A stretch of 64,000 nucleotides of DNA from Microcyclospora pomicola (taxonomy: Eukaryota; Ascomycota; Dothideomycetes; Capnodiales), in assembly GCA_002786065.1 (NCBI GenBank), contig NHNY01000009.1, forward strand, positions 248,001 to 312,000. Reading direction: 5' to 3'. The translations under genes were made by a program, and so were the position numbers. This document shows positions 20,812 to 32,720 of this stretch, piece after piece (positions within the stretch are counted from its first letter, which is position 1; the number at the start of each line of letters is the position of its first letter). The notes beneath the pieces were generated by a model. The model did not search any database, was not told the origin of the DNA, and saw nothing but the letters and a program-made list of their open reading frames with translations.

Positions 20812-21466
20812 CTAGCTCTTGTGGTCCTTCTCGGCGGCCTTGGCGCCTTCCTGTTGCAGCGAGGCGATGGTGTCTTTGGTGTTGCTCAGGTCGCCGCGGT
20901 CGGCTTTGACCTATATGGTGAGAAGATGTGAAGTCAGTAAAGGGATCATTTCGATCGACGTCTTCTCCATGCGCCATTCGTCTGACCCTCCACGGAAGCA
21001 GCCCAGAAATTCGACTCCGAAGGGTCGTGCTAGAATTGGAGGACAACGTACAATGCTCTCGCTATCACTCGCCAATGCATCCTTCCACTCGCCCTTGCCC
21101 GCCTTCTGCTTCGCCAACTGGTCCTGCTTGTGTCCCTCGGCTTGTTCGGCGCGGTTCTCGTTGTCTGTTCAATTCCAAGCCATTCATATATTAGCATCAC
21201 GCTTCTATGACCATCGTATTTTCTCTCAATCTATACAGCTCTCGCTCGGCCTCAGGCATTTGATCCCAAGCTCTGAGCTGGAGAATCCCCGAGCTTCGTG
21301 GAAAGTTGAGGGACTAGGGAGGGAAAGGACAGGACTTACGCAGCTCACTCTCCTTGCCAGCCGCCACGACGCGCGACGTCTGGAATGAGCGTTGCAGCGC
21401 CGGGGAGAAGGTGCTGCGGCGGGCGCTGCGGAGGGCGAAGCTGGAGAAGCGGATGGAGGCAGACAT
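20812..21466 (-). CDS. Small mitochondrially targeted hydrophilic protein, 112 residues
   Basis: Three exons on the minus strand, 21466-21340, 21164-21052 and 20910-20812, sum to 113 codons including the stop, with consensus GT-AG junctions. The first 42 residues (MSASIRFSSFALRSARRSTF onward, with RSFQTSR) form a classic matrix-targeting presequence: Arg/Ser-rich, no acidic residues, ending in an R-x-F/S-type processing site. The rest is charged, helix-prone and lacks hydrophobic segments (ENRAEQAEGHKQDQLAKQ, GKGEWKDALASDSESIVKAD, ending in EKDHKS). Composition is LEA-like or resembles small stress or assembly factors of the matrix, but I do not recognise a named family. Targeting is well supported; function is not assigned. 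Confidence 0.7.
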
Positions 21467-22184
21467 GGTTGACGAGTTTGAGTGTGTTGAGTGAGGATTG
21501 AATCGATTGATTGATTGACTGTTTGATGAAGTACAAAGTAACTAAAGTAAGTAGACGAAACAAACACGGATGGAAGGAAGTCTCTTAGGTAGGATGAAGT
21601 ACAGGTAGCTATGAGATCACGAGAACCTTTCGCGGCCGATGAGCGAATGGTACCTGACAAGATATTCATTACGAAATGGTTCCAAACTCAAAAACCCTCT
21701 CTTTGACTTTCCTTGCTGCCGGGCCCACGTTTCTTCCCGCCAGATCCTCGGCATTTCTGGGACTCTAACCGACCGCTTATGTCATGTCATCATGTGCCAA
21801 TGGCGGGATTGTGATATCATCCGTGTTGACTTCAGGTCGTGTTTGTTAATGCCTCATTGCTTTATGGCATTCTATCATATGCCATATAACCGAGGTTTGG
21901 CAGCTTGGTAAGCCTTTCAAGAAGCTGATCGATGTTGAAGGAAGCGTGTTGAGAACAGCAGCATATGTTCCATCACTTCTACGAACTTGATCACAATGAA
22001 AATGACAGTAGTAACTACGCGACATCAAGTGGCATTAAGGTCGCGGTACATAGCAGCACCAAAATCAGCTCTCCGGGGCTACATTCCGCAACTTGCAAAA
22101 TTCATGTCTTCTTCTGAGCCGGAATGCCATTTCAAATGTCCTCAGGAAAAACGTGCGCCTATGCTCCGTGGCTTAAAATGCGCA
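21467..22184. other. Intergenic spacer
   Basis: Promoter of the mitochondrial protein gene (minus) and 3' flank of the HEI10 gene (minus). A TTGA/GATT-rich direct repeat (attgattgattgact) lies at about 21500-21521 in the 5' leader. No other element recognised. Confidence 0.4.
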
Positions 22185-23521
22185 TCAGAGCAGATGATGC
22201 CTACTCGGTGATCTCGCCGCCCCTGCGCCTGGCATGATCCCTCCGTGCGACCTGCCAATCTTCATCCCAGCACTCATCCCATAGACACCATTAGCAGTGT
22301 TGCCAGCGTAGGCATTCGGATCAAGACCCATGAGTGGTTGACGTGGAGGCGCTGCTGACGGACGCACCACGCTGCCCGGGCCTATCATGACATGGCCTGG
22401 CGCTGGGTATTCTCCGAGACGGATGCGGTGGTCTGATGGTGTAGCTGGCATATGAGAGATGGGAGCGGTGCCTAAAACTATGTCAACTTCTCAGTTCCAG
22501 GTTCAAGCGGAGGTCGTTCTAACATACGAGGAGCAGGAACCACTCCATGACGGAAACCCTCCGGCTGATGCTGCCAGTGAGGCTGTTGAATGCGTGCCGC
22601 ACGCTCAGCACTGTTAGCGCCACTGCGACTGTGGGAGCGGGTCCGTTCGTGGTGAGCATCATTGCGATGGTCCGTGAGATGTACTCCGCCAGGACTGAAA
22701 TGCGCGCTCTCGACACGACGAGCATCCATGGACCGAGCGACCTGTTCCGCCTCCTTGAGTACGGCGGCTGCGTCCTGCCGCTGCTTCATGCCTGTGTACA
22801 GCTTATCCAGCTCCTTGAACTTGCGACATTTCTCGCGAAACGCAGTGGCCAGTTCGTGATTTTTCGCTTCGAGCTCTGTCTTTTCCGTCTGTAATGCTTT
22901 AGTCGCACAAAGACTTATCAGCACGCCTCTACAATCCCCAAAGAAAGGTATAGAATGAAGACAAACCAGCATTCTTCCCCCTCAAGTTGCCAATCTCCAG
23001 ATTCGCCTGCTGCACCAACCGATCCATCTCATCGTTCAGCGCCGCATTCTTCTCCCTTAGACTTTTCGCCGTGAATTCCTGATAGACGCTGTGATATCAC
23101 ACATCAGTTAGCCCATCGATTCCCACCCGTTCACGACTCACTGCCCAGCACCTCGCCACCCACAGCCCCCCAACCAACCCCCCAAGAGTAAGAAAAGAAC
23201 ATACATCTCCTGCTGAACCTGATACCCCCAAAACGCCAACCCGCGCCCCGCAACCTCCACAATCACCGCGGGACTCAACCCGCCCAGCACGCTACTCTTA
23301 TAGTCCTCCGCGGGCGCCAGCTCCGTCCGCACCGCGTCGTCGGGGTGTGGCAGCGGCGCTTTGCACGCCGGACACAGGCGGGCGGGCGAGGGCGAGGCGC
23401 GCGCGAGCCCGCTGGCGTCCGCGCACGCGAGGCAGAAGATGTGGCTGCAGGTGGTCACGACGGCGGCGTGGGGGAGGGGCAGGCGGCATTTGAGCGTGTT
23501 GCAGCGGAGGGGGAGATCCAT
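22185..23521 (-). CDS. hei10: HEI10/CCNB1IP1-like RING protein (meiotic crossover factor)
   Basis: Four exons on the minus strand, 23521-23205, 23088-22967, 22896-22528 and 22471-22185, give 364 residues in one frame. The N-terminal RING reads CNTLKCRLPL, then CSHIFCLAC and CPAC (residues about 7-55). The HEI10 signature VRTELAPAEDYKSSVLGGL and the stretch ALAFWGYQVQQE (here GLAFWGYQVQQE) follow, then a long coiled coil (about 105-205) and a Ser/Pro/Gly-rich tail ending near GMKIGRSHGG. HEI10 proteins act as SUMO/ubiquitin E3-type factors on the synaptonemal complex and mark crossover sites. The third-intron and second-intron acceptors were chosen to keep the coiled coil in frame. An upstream extension of the frame by 85 codons lacks conservation features and was not used. 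Confidence 0.85.
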
Positions 23522-24295
23522 TTTTTGCTTGATGAGATGGGGGTGGGGAGGGGAGGTGGGGAGGTGGCAGGGCAGGGCATGGTCGCGGAATGAGGAGATG
23601 CTGCGCGTATGCCCAGGCAGATGGGAGGCAGGAGCGCGCGGTGTGGCAAGCGCAGTTCTCGCGACGTGGGAACCGCTGGAGATGGTAGAGAGACGACGTG
23701 AGGTTGACGACCGTGAACTGAAAACGATCTTTGCTTTGCAATGATTTTTCTCCTCATCCGAGATCGAACGGCACACTATATTCCTATATCCACAAAATGG
23801 TCATCCAAGACTGTTCAATCGGTATAGGCGTCAGAACCGGAAACGATCACAAAGAGAGGGCATGGAGGTAATCGGTAGTGGTAGACAAAACATCAATTCA
23901 GGAATCTTCTCGCCTTTTCAACCATATCATTCCTCCACTGTAAATGCATCTCATTCTCTTCTCCCTCTGCTCTCCAGAAACACACTAGATTTCGGGGTAT
24001 ACTGTACTATATGGCCGTATCGCCGAGCGTCTTCTCACTCTTCAACAAGAGAGGAGAGAGAAGAAACACCCTGCGCAGAAAAAAACAAACAGATCCTGCA
24101 AGATTCAAGAAGAGTGTCGGAGTGGACGTTCGAGGGGACGTGGAGGGATACGACCAAGGATATCCAAAAACGCCTTTTGTACGCCTCGCCTCGCAAACGC
24201 CATGAATCAACGACAGATTATTCCCAGAAATCATGACTTCAGTGACATGCTGCTGCGTGATAGATCTCTTCGCACGGAAGAACTTTCACGCACAC
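23522..24295. other. Intergenic spacer
   Basis: Holds the promoter of the HEI10 gene and the 3' flank of the DENN gene, both on the minus strand. No gene or repeat recognised. Confidence 0.45.
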
Positions 24296-27242
24296 TCATC
24301 GCATCGCCCGGGAGTGCAGGGTGTTGTGGCTGCGGCGGGGAACAAGACCCTCGGTCGAGAACTTGGTGACGGGCTCGTCGGGAGCGTCGGCGTACTCCTC
24401 GTTCTCGTCGACGATACGCATGGGCACCTCGGGGATGTCCTGGTTCTTGTAGTGGCTCTGCAGGCTGTTTCGTTGCGGCGTGGCGGCCGTACTCTCACTG
24501 CCGACGCTCATGCTGGTCGAGCTGCGATCGTGCACGAGATCAGGCGTCGATGGCACCTGCGATGCGCGTTTCGGATGTAGGTAGCCGGACACCTCGCTCT
24601 GTCCGTCGCCGAACTCGGACTCGGACACGTTGTCGACCGAATCGACATCCTTGGAGCGCGCAGACAGTTGCGATGCACGACCCTTGCCCTTTTTGGACCT
24701 CCTCTGGGCAGACTCTGACCCGTCCTCTTCGTTCTCGGTGCTGACGCTGTCGGCGCGACGGGCTAGGTCCAAGCCTTCCACCGCCGCCGCACACTGCTCG
24801 GAGATGTTGCGGATGATGTAGGCGATGGCATCCGTCTTGTCGCGGAGGTGACGATCTGCTACACCAGTCATGCTGAGTTCGGAAAACCGCTTGCGTGCGG
24901 CAGCGTTGCTCACGAGGCGAGAATCCTGAGTAGAGGGGAGTCGCTCACCGTCTATGCGTGATGACTGTCTGGTGCTAGACCGGGACGATGGGTTTGAGCC
25001 CACGCCTCCTGCAGCGCGAGCGTTGCTTTCAGGCTCCTCCTTCTCTTTGTCGACCGGTGATTCGCTCAGATCTTCCTGTGCATCGGCGAAGATGGCGGTC
25101 TCGGGGGTGTCCTTGAGAGACTTGACAATGTGCTCCATGTGGTGAGCCTGGCCGTCGATCAACGCGCGCAGATGAAGCACGACGCGTTGTGCCTCGTCGC
25201 GTTGGCGGAGAAGAGTGGCGTTGGTGTGTTGGAGAGCAGACAAGTCCTTCTTGTTTCGCTTGCGTTCGCGTTCGAGCTCTTCGGCGATGTCTTGTTGCAG
25301 CACAAGCGCCTCGAGAGCGTCGTCCCGCTGCTTCTCGGTGCCAGCGAGACGGACCGTCATCCGTGCGGAGTCGTCCTTCTGCTGGTCGATGAGGACCGTC
25401 AGACGGCGGTTCTCGCGCTTGTGACCCTCGATCTTGATCTTGAGCTCGTTGGTCTCCTTGGTGAGCTGTTCCGCAAAGGCCTGGAACTTGAGGAATTGCT
25501 GCTTCCAGCTCTCGAGCTCTTCGACAAGGAAGTTGTTGCGCTTCGACACCTTGGTAAGCTCCGAGTCCATACGACCCTTGAGGTTGATGAAGTCTTGCCA
25601 TGCCTCCATCGCGTCCCGAGAGTATTGGTTGCGCTCGCGGACGATCTCGTTGAGGTGGCGCATCGACACCTTGGTCATGAGAGGCTTCTTCTGAGCACCG
25701 CCGAAAACAGCCCGGACCCCCGTGTTCTTTCCCTATGATGATTGTTAGCCAAATTCGTGATCTCTGATGGAGTTTCGCATCATACCAACTTCTGGCAAGC
25801 ATGGTCCATGACCTTCATCACCTCGTCTTGGTTCCACCAGATCGGGTCTTGTACACTCTCCACCTCGCCACGCATGACGATGATTTGACCGGCGGGGATG
25901 AGCTTTCCACCGCCGTATGCTGAGCGGAGATGTTGCGGCACGCCTGAGGGAGCCACCTCGGAGTTCAAGGCGTCGGTGAGGCGGTTGATGAGCTTTGTCC
26001 GCTGTTTGGCCGTCCAGGCATTTGGCGGGCTGGAGGTCAACACAAAGTTGCGGTCCAGATCGACCAGGAGTGCATCACCCGGAGCAGTGAAGAGCGATCG
26101 GCATTCGGAGGTCATGCCGAGAATGTACGGACCAGGCTCCTGCACCAGCTCTCTCGCGTGGCGGGCATGCACGACAGGTACATAAAGACCGCTCCACTCG
26201 TAAATGCGCACGCAGTAACGCACGGTCTCGGCGGCAATGGTCAGCATGGCGGGGTAGTGAGACATGAAGATGATGCGTCGGGTCGGGCACACGGCCGCTT
26301 CCAACACACCGACAATGTTCGGGATGGACAGACAGCTGAAAAGCGGCCACATGGCGAAGTTCTGGAAGCCGGTGGGCGAGGAGGGGAATTGGTAGCAGAG
26401 CGCGTAATCCTTCATGTCGATGCGGACGAGGTCATTGAGTCGCGGCGCCGGGAAGCTGAGGATGCGCGAGACCTCCTCAGCGTGGAAGAGGTTGGTGGCT
26501 TTGTTCCAGTGAATCCACATGCCGCGAAGGTAATCGCCGAGCAAGTTGTAGAGCGGATATCTCGAAAGAAAGCTCAAGCAGTATGGGATCCAGTACGTCT
26601 CGCCGGGCGTGTCGTAGTAGTCGGGCTCGGTGCGCTTGCGGAGGTCGCGTATCGTCTCGGCGCGCTTCTCGTCGGCACGCGACCAGACGCGCAGGGCAAT
26701 GCCGTACAGCGTGTGGGACGAGTCCTGTTGCAGCACAAAGGCGTGGTGCACACAATGCGGCTGGCTGGATCCGGTGCAGATCTCAACGTCGTGGGGAAAG
26801 CAGGCCTGTAGCATCGTCAGCGTACATCAAACAAACATGAAATATTGTGCAACACAGGCACTCCATCACTCACCCTCATCGCTCCATGTAGCGAGCGTGC
26901 AATATCATTGTCCTGCTCCAGTCTGGGGCTGCTGCCCAAGATCTCCGGCAACCAGAACTGTCCCACCGCACCCTTCATGTGGGCGATCTTGCCCTGTGCC
27001 GGCGGCGGTGCCTTGACCCATTGGGAGGGTTCACGACCGACGCCGCACACCATGTAGGCATGGGTAAGGGTCCTGGGGGCACGCTGGGCGGCCTTGGAGG
27101 AGTTCATGGCCATGGGCAGCGGCTGGACGATGCGGGAGTGCAACGACGAGGTCCGGTTGGGGATGACGAGGTTGTCGTCGTCGTGCGCTGCTGGGTGGTG
27201 CGAGACGGCCGAGTGGGATCGGGAGGTGAAGGAGGGTGCCAT
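24296..27242 (-). CDS. DENN (AEX-3) domain protein, probable Rab GEF
   Basis: Three exons on the minus strand, 27242-26874, 26805-25786 and 25732-24296, all phase 0, encode 941 residues. The uDENN part spans exon 1 and the start of exon 2 (GQFWLPEILG, then HCVHHAFVLQQDSSHTLYG and ALRVWSRADE). The cDENN core follows (YWIPYCLSFLSRYPLYNLL, the PLFSCLSIPNIVGVLEAA segment, RRIIFMSHYPAMLTIAAET, and EPGPYILGM), about residues 180-400. After residue 464 comes a long coiled coil (to about 690) and a Ser/Glu-rich disordered tail. DENN proteins exchange nucleotide on Rab GTPases in membrane traffic; which Rab is not evident. The upstream 10-codon in-frame extension to 27272 was not used because MAPSFTSRS begins the conserved-looking part. 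Confidence 0.88.
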
Positions 27243-30200
27243 GGCGGCGCAGGAGCGCAGGACAGTACACACGGAGGGACCTGGCCGGGCAGAGTTTGGC
27301 TACTACCTGTCGACTGGTCGTTGGTTGCGCCGTTGCACACACGCTGCTGCAGTCGGCTCCAGATCCCGCCCCGAGGCACTTGTCGCGGTGGAGGAGCGAG
27401 GTGGTGAGCGGAGACGAGGACGACAACAACCACAACCACGACAGCAGAGGATGTGGACGCTGGAGGAGCTGCGTCGGGAGCTGTGGTCAAGACTGGACAA
27501 ACGACAGCAACACCCCAGTCGATGGCAAATGAGCAGAGGGGGAAACGAAGACGGCGAGGATGCAGGTTCTTGTCTCATCATGTTTGCCAGCAGCATCCAA
27601 CATCCGAACGTTTCTCGCCGCCCACGCCTAAGCTCAACGGTGGTGTGTTTCTGCATCATGGGCGTAAACTCAATGCTGCGCCGGCGCGGACTAGAGCGGG
27701 CAGACACTGAATGAAGCGTCTCTAGCAGCTGCCGATGGTACCAAAGCTCCTTCGGACACCAGTCGGTGCTGCAGGGGGGGAGAGCCGGCACGGCGGGACG
27801 GGGACAGGTACGAAGTACCGACTACAGTACAGTAATGGGCTACGGAGTAATGTACGTGGAGGGCCCGGGCGTAGTAGTTTATGCAGAGTGTTTTAGGATG
27901 GAAGGTGAGACGGATCGTGCGGTGATGCTCGAATCGACGGGGGTGGCCCTTCGTCTGTTCGTCCAGCAAGCGAAAGGCTCTCGACGAATCCCGTCCAATC
28001 GGGCCTCTACCCTCCTTTTCCCAACATGTCCTCTGCAAACGTATCTTCTGTGCTGGGCCGCATGGATCAAATCACAATTTCGTGCGTGATTGACATGCAT
28101 TTCATGCAAGGTAGGAGCCTGCAGATCTCCGCTGTCAGCCTGTCAGTGTTGAGAGACATGTCAAGATAGCCGATTTTGCTTCTCCCTCGCCTGTTCCAGG
28201 CCGACAGACTGCTACATACAATGATACATACAGTCCAGCCTTCTCTTCCGCACTGAATCAACCCGCCGATCACGATCCCGCACCTTTCCCGCATCAGTAC
28301 GGCATCCCAGCAGTTCATCTACACCATTGTGGACACCCTAGTCCGACGTGGACGCACCTCGGGGGCTAGCTTGCAGACTACCAGACCCAAGCATGCAGCA
28401 TGCAGCAGGATGCAGAAATCTGAGACAGGGGCCGACTTGGCACCTCCACGCCATCTTCCTTTCCTGGGACGAGCATCTCCAACTGATGTGCTCCATCCTT
28501 GTAATTCCATCATAGTCGCGCTTCAACGCGATGCGCATCATGCTGCGTATCGTCCATTGAGTACTGCGCTTTCATGCCATGCTTGAGTTTGACGGCGGCA
28601 CGGGCTGGAAAGATGTCTATCGCACGGCTCCCCGACAAGACTTGCTCGCTTACTCCTGGCGCAAAGGCTCGATGAGGGCAGACCCGCCGCTTGTCTCCCG
28701 CGCCGCCCACGACCAACACTTCTCTCGCCGATCGTCACTTTTCATGTCTCGACCCCGTTGTGCTCGACAGTCGCGATTGCGCTCGCGTCTATCTCCCAAA
28801 TTTGGTAGGCTGTTGGTCTCGAATGAGGACCTGTCGATCGCTACCTACATCTCCCCGCATCCAGGGTCTGGTCCTGTTTCACCAGGCGCGAGCACCGCGC
28901 TCGGACTCCACGTGCAGCGACAGTTCCCAGAGCGCACGCTGTCATAGGGTGGGATGTTTCGACAAGCCAAAACATGTACAGTAAGAGCTAAGAAGCATAT
29001 CTCGCGCATGGTCTTGGTAGAAGACCAATCTTCTTAGATTGAGTGGAGCACGTCGAGCCCTTTCATCGTCAACGCACGGCCGTGTTTGACCACGATCATC
29101 AAGGAGCGTCTATACCACCTCAATCATATGCCGGAAACTACCCCCATCCTATCAATGCCATGCACCATTGGGTGTGCACTGCACAATCCAGCACCGGGAC
29201 CATCCGAGTTTGATCACGCTGTGATGCCCGGCATATATTTCACCTTCGATATGCCAATCCGGCATAAGCCTTCCTCTTACTGTCTGCGACTGTGATGATC
29301 GAGGTGGTCTGTGACCCGGTTTCGCCACTCACGTCTCACCTTTCCATACGCAGCGTATCACCATTGAGAACCCTTCTACCATACATACAATAATTCTGTG
29401 GTCCAGAATGGTCCGCTCCACGCAAGACGGTGGCGTCCGGACCACCGATTGCCAGATCTCAGGGCTGTTGAAGATGCGCACGGTGGCCAGACGCCAGAGT
29501 AGGGCCAGAGAGGCTCTCGTCCACCCGCCGCAGCTCGACGGACTCGTTGAAGTGTCTGATTGTACCTGAAAAGCAGCATCGCCGTGTGCTGGGGAAGCCG
29601 GGCCAGCCCGGCAGGACATTCGGTACCACGCACATGTACTCCGGGTCTCCGACTGACGCGGCAATTCCGGTGGAGAACATTAAGCACAGCTTCATGATTC
29701 ATGACCGTCTTTCCCGCCTAGTCATCATCACTCTGCCTGCTACCCACTCCACGGCTGTGGACCCATCTCGCCCGGAGAAGGATCATCGGAGGACAAAGTC
29801 TGTGTCGTGGACTATGCTATGCTATGCTATGCTATGCTATGCTATGCTGGTCGCTCGCCTAGACGTCTCGAACCCACCCATCACAAGCCTTACACACCGC
29901 GTCCCTGACTACTTATATACGTACCTACGTCCAGTCACCAATCAGCCGTTCCCCCGCAATAGTAGCGAGTTTCCGTGTCAAGACGGCGTGATGGGATAGC
30001 AGCGGCCGGCCGACCGGTACATCTATTCTAGTGTCCGCGTCCGGTGCCTATTAACTACATCTCTGATATACGTGACACGGCATATCACAGTGGGCAATGT
30101 CGCTTAAGGCCGGCATAGGCAGGCTTGTACACAGTACAGAACCTCCGTACGGAGGACCTGTAGCTTGTATGCGCAGATGCGGCATCGTCCATGCTGTACC

Positions 30201-31300
30201 TGACGGACCGACGTACAGTACTACATGTACATCCGCCGGCTCCCCACCGTCCATTCAAGCTTGGTGCAGATGTCCGAGCCCGACGCGACGACGTTTTACC
30301 CACACAGCATCTGCCTTGATGGGCTGGAGCATACACTGCATGGTATAACACTCACGAAGATGACTCATCACATCGGCCCAGACAAGGTACGGTAGCCGTG
30401 CACCCGACTACCCGACGACACATTGAAGTCTAGATACGGTCTCCATACTCATCAACGCAAACATCGCTTACCCTCCTCCACCCCGACTGCTCTCGACCAG
30501 CCCTCCCGGTCTCACGACCCATGAAATACAGATCTACACTCCCTCCCGAGACAAGCAGATCGCAGCATTCCAGCACCGCACTCGCACTCGCCACCAGCCA
30601 CGAACATCGGTACGCTTGTATCAATAGTCCGGTCGGGTCGGTCGGTGGGTCGTGATGCGGCGAACATCTGTGGGGAGCTGCTGGCTGCTTTCGTGTACAT
30701 GGCTGATAGCCTGTGGTGATGATGTCGCTTAGAGACTCTCGACTGTTCTGTAGACTTGTCAGGGACGAGAGGGTCGGAGACCACGTTATTTCGTGTCTTC
30801 GACTTGGTCGGTCGGGAGCCGGTAGTGTGGCCTGATTGGGGAGGAGGAGAGGGCTTCGGAAAGGCGAGTTGGGACGCTTGTGTCAGATGAGGCGGTTGGG
30901 GTGAGGCGTAAGGAGAGGAGGGTGGCGACATATGATGTTCTGGCTTTCGATTGCGTGTACGGGTATCTGGTCTGAGCACGATAAGGGAAGGTGAGGCGCG
31001 TTGATGACTTCGATTGCTGGAGAGGGGATTTCGGGGCTGAATCACAAGTCTCATTGCGCTGGTTGCAAGTTGACGGCAATTTTAGTGAGGTATCTCATGG
31101 TTTTTGTCCTCGCCAGACGCCTAACGGCTTCAAAGACATGAACGCCCTGAGTGCTATAGCAAGCTCCCCCTTGCACATGTACAATGGCCTGTCCCAGGAG
31201 ACGCCTGTCATGAGCGACGACGGTAAGCTATCGTGCCTTTCGCCTTAGATGTCATTAATACTTCTCTCAAGCCACTCTCGATGATTTTCAAGTCAAAAAG
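27243..31300. other. Gene-poor 4 kb stretch
   Basis: Many short overlapping frames on both strands, none with family resemblance or splice-linked continuity. It contains a pentanucleotide array (29812-29848) and several GTAC/TACGGAGTA-type palindromic motifs (for example near 27809-27846 and 30142-30156). No transposase, reverse transcriptase, terminal repeat or tRNA was seen. The part next to 27243 is the promoter of the DENN gene. Confidence 0.5.
29812..29848. repeat. (CTATG)7 microsatellite
   Basis: Seven perfect copies of CTATG followed by CTGG. A five-base unit, intergenic. Confidence 0.95.
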
Positions 31301-32720
31301 CCAATTGCTCGCCAAACCTCAATGTACTTCCTCACAATCGCGTCGCCGACAGACCCAACTCGCCGTGACGTCGACGAACGCTCTCGCGCTCTCGCGGTAT
31401 CCAGCACCAGCCCGCCAGCGTCCATGCGAACGAAATGGTCCGCGAGGAAGTCGATTATCTTGCCTGCCGGGTTCTACGTTTCCACGAAACCAGGAAAGCG
31501 GCGGACACCAGCCTTCGATGAGTCTGCAAACGACATCAGCTCAAGGCCGTGGCTCTGTCATCACGAGTATCGTCAAGAAGCCATTAGGACGCAGCTTACG
31601 GCGGATGTTCGCGAGTTGAGGTCCGCAGGTTATGTGTTGCGTGGCTGCAATTGGTAGCAAGCACAATATGCTGACTCTGCTCGTCTCAACCAGCATATTC
31701 CCAATGTCGAAATCCTGGCTGCCACGAAAGGATGCGCCTTGGAACGTCCACTTGCCGCGGCCACGAGTGAGGCAGAAATGTCGGTCATGGTATATTGTAC
31801 CAGCACGCCGAGTCTAGCCAGCATGGGGATTATGATTGCAGTCGTGCCACCTGTGCCTGCCCCCATCTCCAGGATGTTGATGGTCTTTCCCTTCCCCGTC
31901 GGCAGCTGCGGGAGTATTCGCTGCAGATATCCTTCCATCTGCTTGATCCACACGATGGCGACCGAAGGCTTGACGTACAAACCTTTGGCGATCACCTTGA
32001 CCCCTTCTTCTTTTCCGCCCAAGCATGCTGCGAGTTCGACACCCACTAGACGTGTCCGTTGCTGATCGTAGGCATGGTCTGGAAAATTCATGACGGTTTC
32101 GGTTAGCAAAGCATCTGTTAACCTCTCAGGTATTTGCACGATCGTTCGTCTGACCGATGTCCCATCGACGTCGACGAGATTTGCATCATGTGCGTGGAAG
32201 TCAAAGATCCACTACACAACTTGCCCAAGTCGTGCATCGTACTTGATCCTCTTCGACATCTCGCCGGGCTCAGCGTTGGACAGAGAGCATTTCAACGCAT
32301 CGAATGCGTCAGGTATAAGAACAGCTGAGAGCTCAATTGATCTGGGCAAGATATGAGCATGATATTAATACATCTTGCCCTTTCGCGAACTGTTAAGTGC
32401 TATTTCAGTTCTTGGAAAACGTTCGTAATGAGAGACGACACATCTTCGTTACCAGACATTGCGACAGGGCCATGGCTGACTGGTTGATCAGGTGACGAAG
32501 AGATGGTGTAACCACTTGCGTTGTCTGATGACTGAGGATCGGACTTACCACTTGCATCGCCTAGACCTAACGTCGTCCCGATCAAGCGAATCAGAGTGCG
32601 AAGGTCTGCCACGGCGAATAGTTTTTCTCTCGCAAGAGTGGTAGAGATTGTATTCTCGATCTCCCGAGCCAACTCTATGGCCATCTGCGAATCAATGCCT
32701 TGCGTACAAATATATGTATT
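31300..32720 (-). pseudogene. Relic of a non-reducing polyketide synthase: ACP and C-methyltransferase remains
   Basis: Minus strand. At 32699-32671 the translation reads GIDSQMAIELAREIE, an acyl-carrier-protein phosphopantetheine site (GIDS-L-MAIEL in intact enzymes, Leu replaced by Gln), and the ACP helices continue to about 32560. After a Ser/Pro-rich linker and a stop at 32400-32402 comes a C-methyltransferase: MNFPDHAYDQQRTRLVG and LAACLGGKEEGVKVI, then the SAM-binding motif ILEMGAGTGGTT (about 31875-31840) and VQYTMTDISASLVAAA. Frame-shifted further on are HIVLATNCSHATHNL and IRRKLRPNGFL (about 31675-31580). At least three frame breaks are present, and the KS, AT and PT domains expected upstream are absent. 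A decayed, 5'-truncated host secondary-metabolism gene; the right limit could reach further toward 33.3 kb. Confidence 0.72.

Noticed and set aside
24980-25005. tRNA B-box-like sequence (gggtttgagccca)
   Set aside because: Lies inside the DENN gene coding exon and has no A box or acceptor stem around it.
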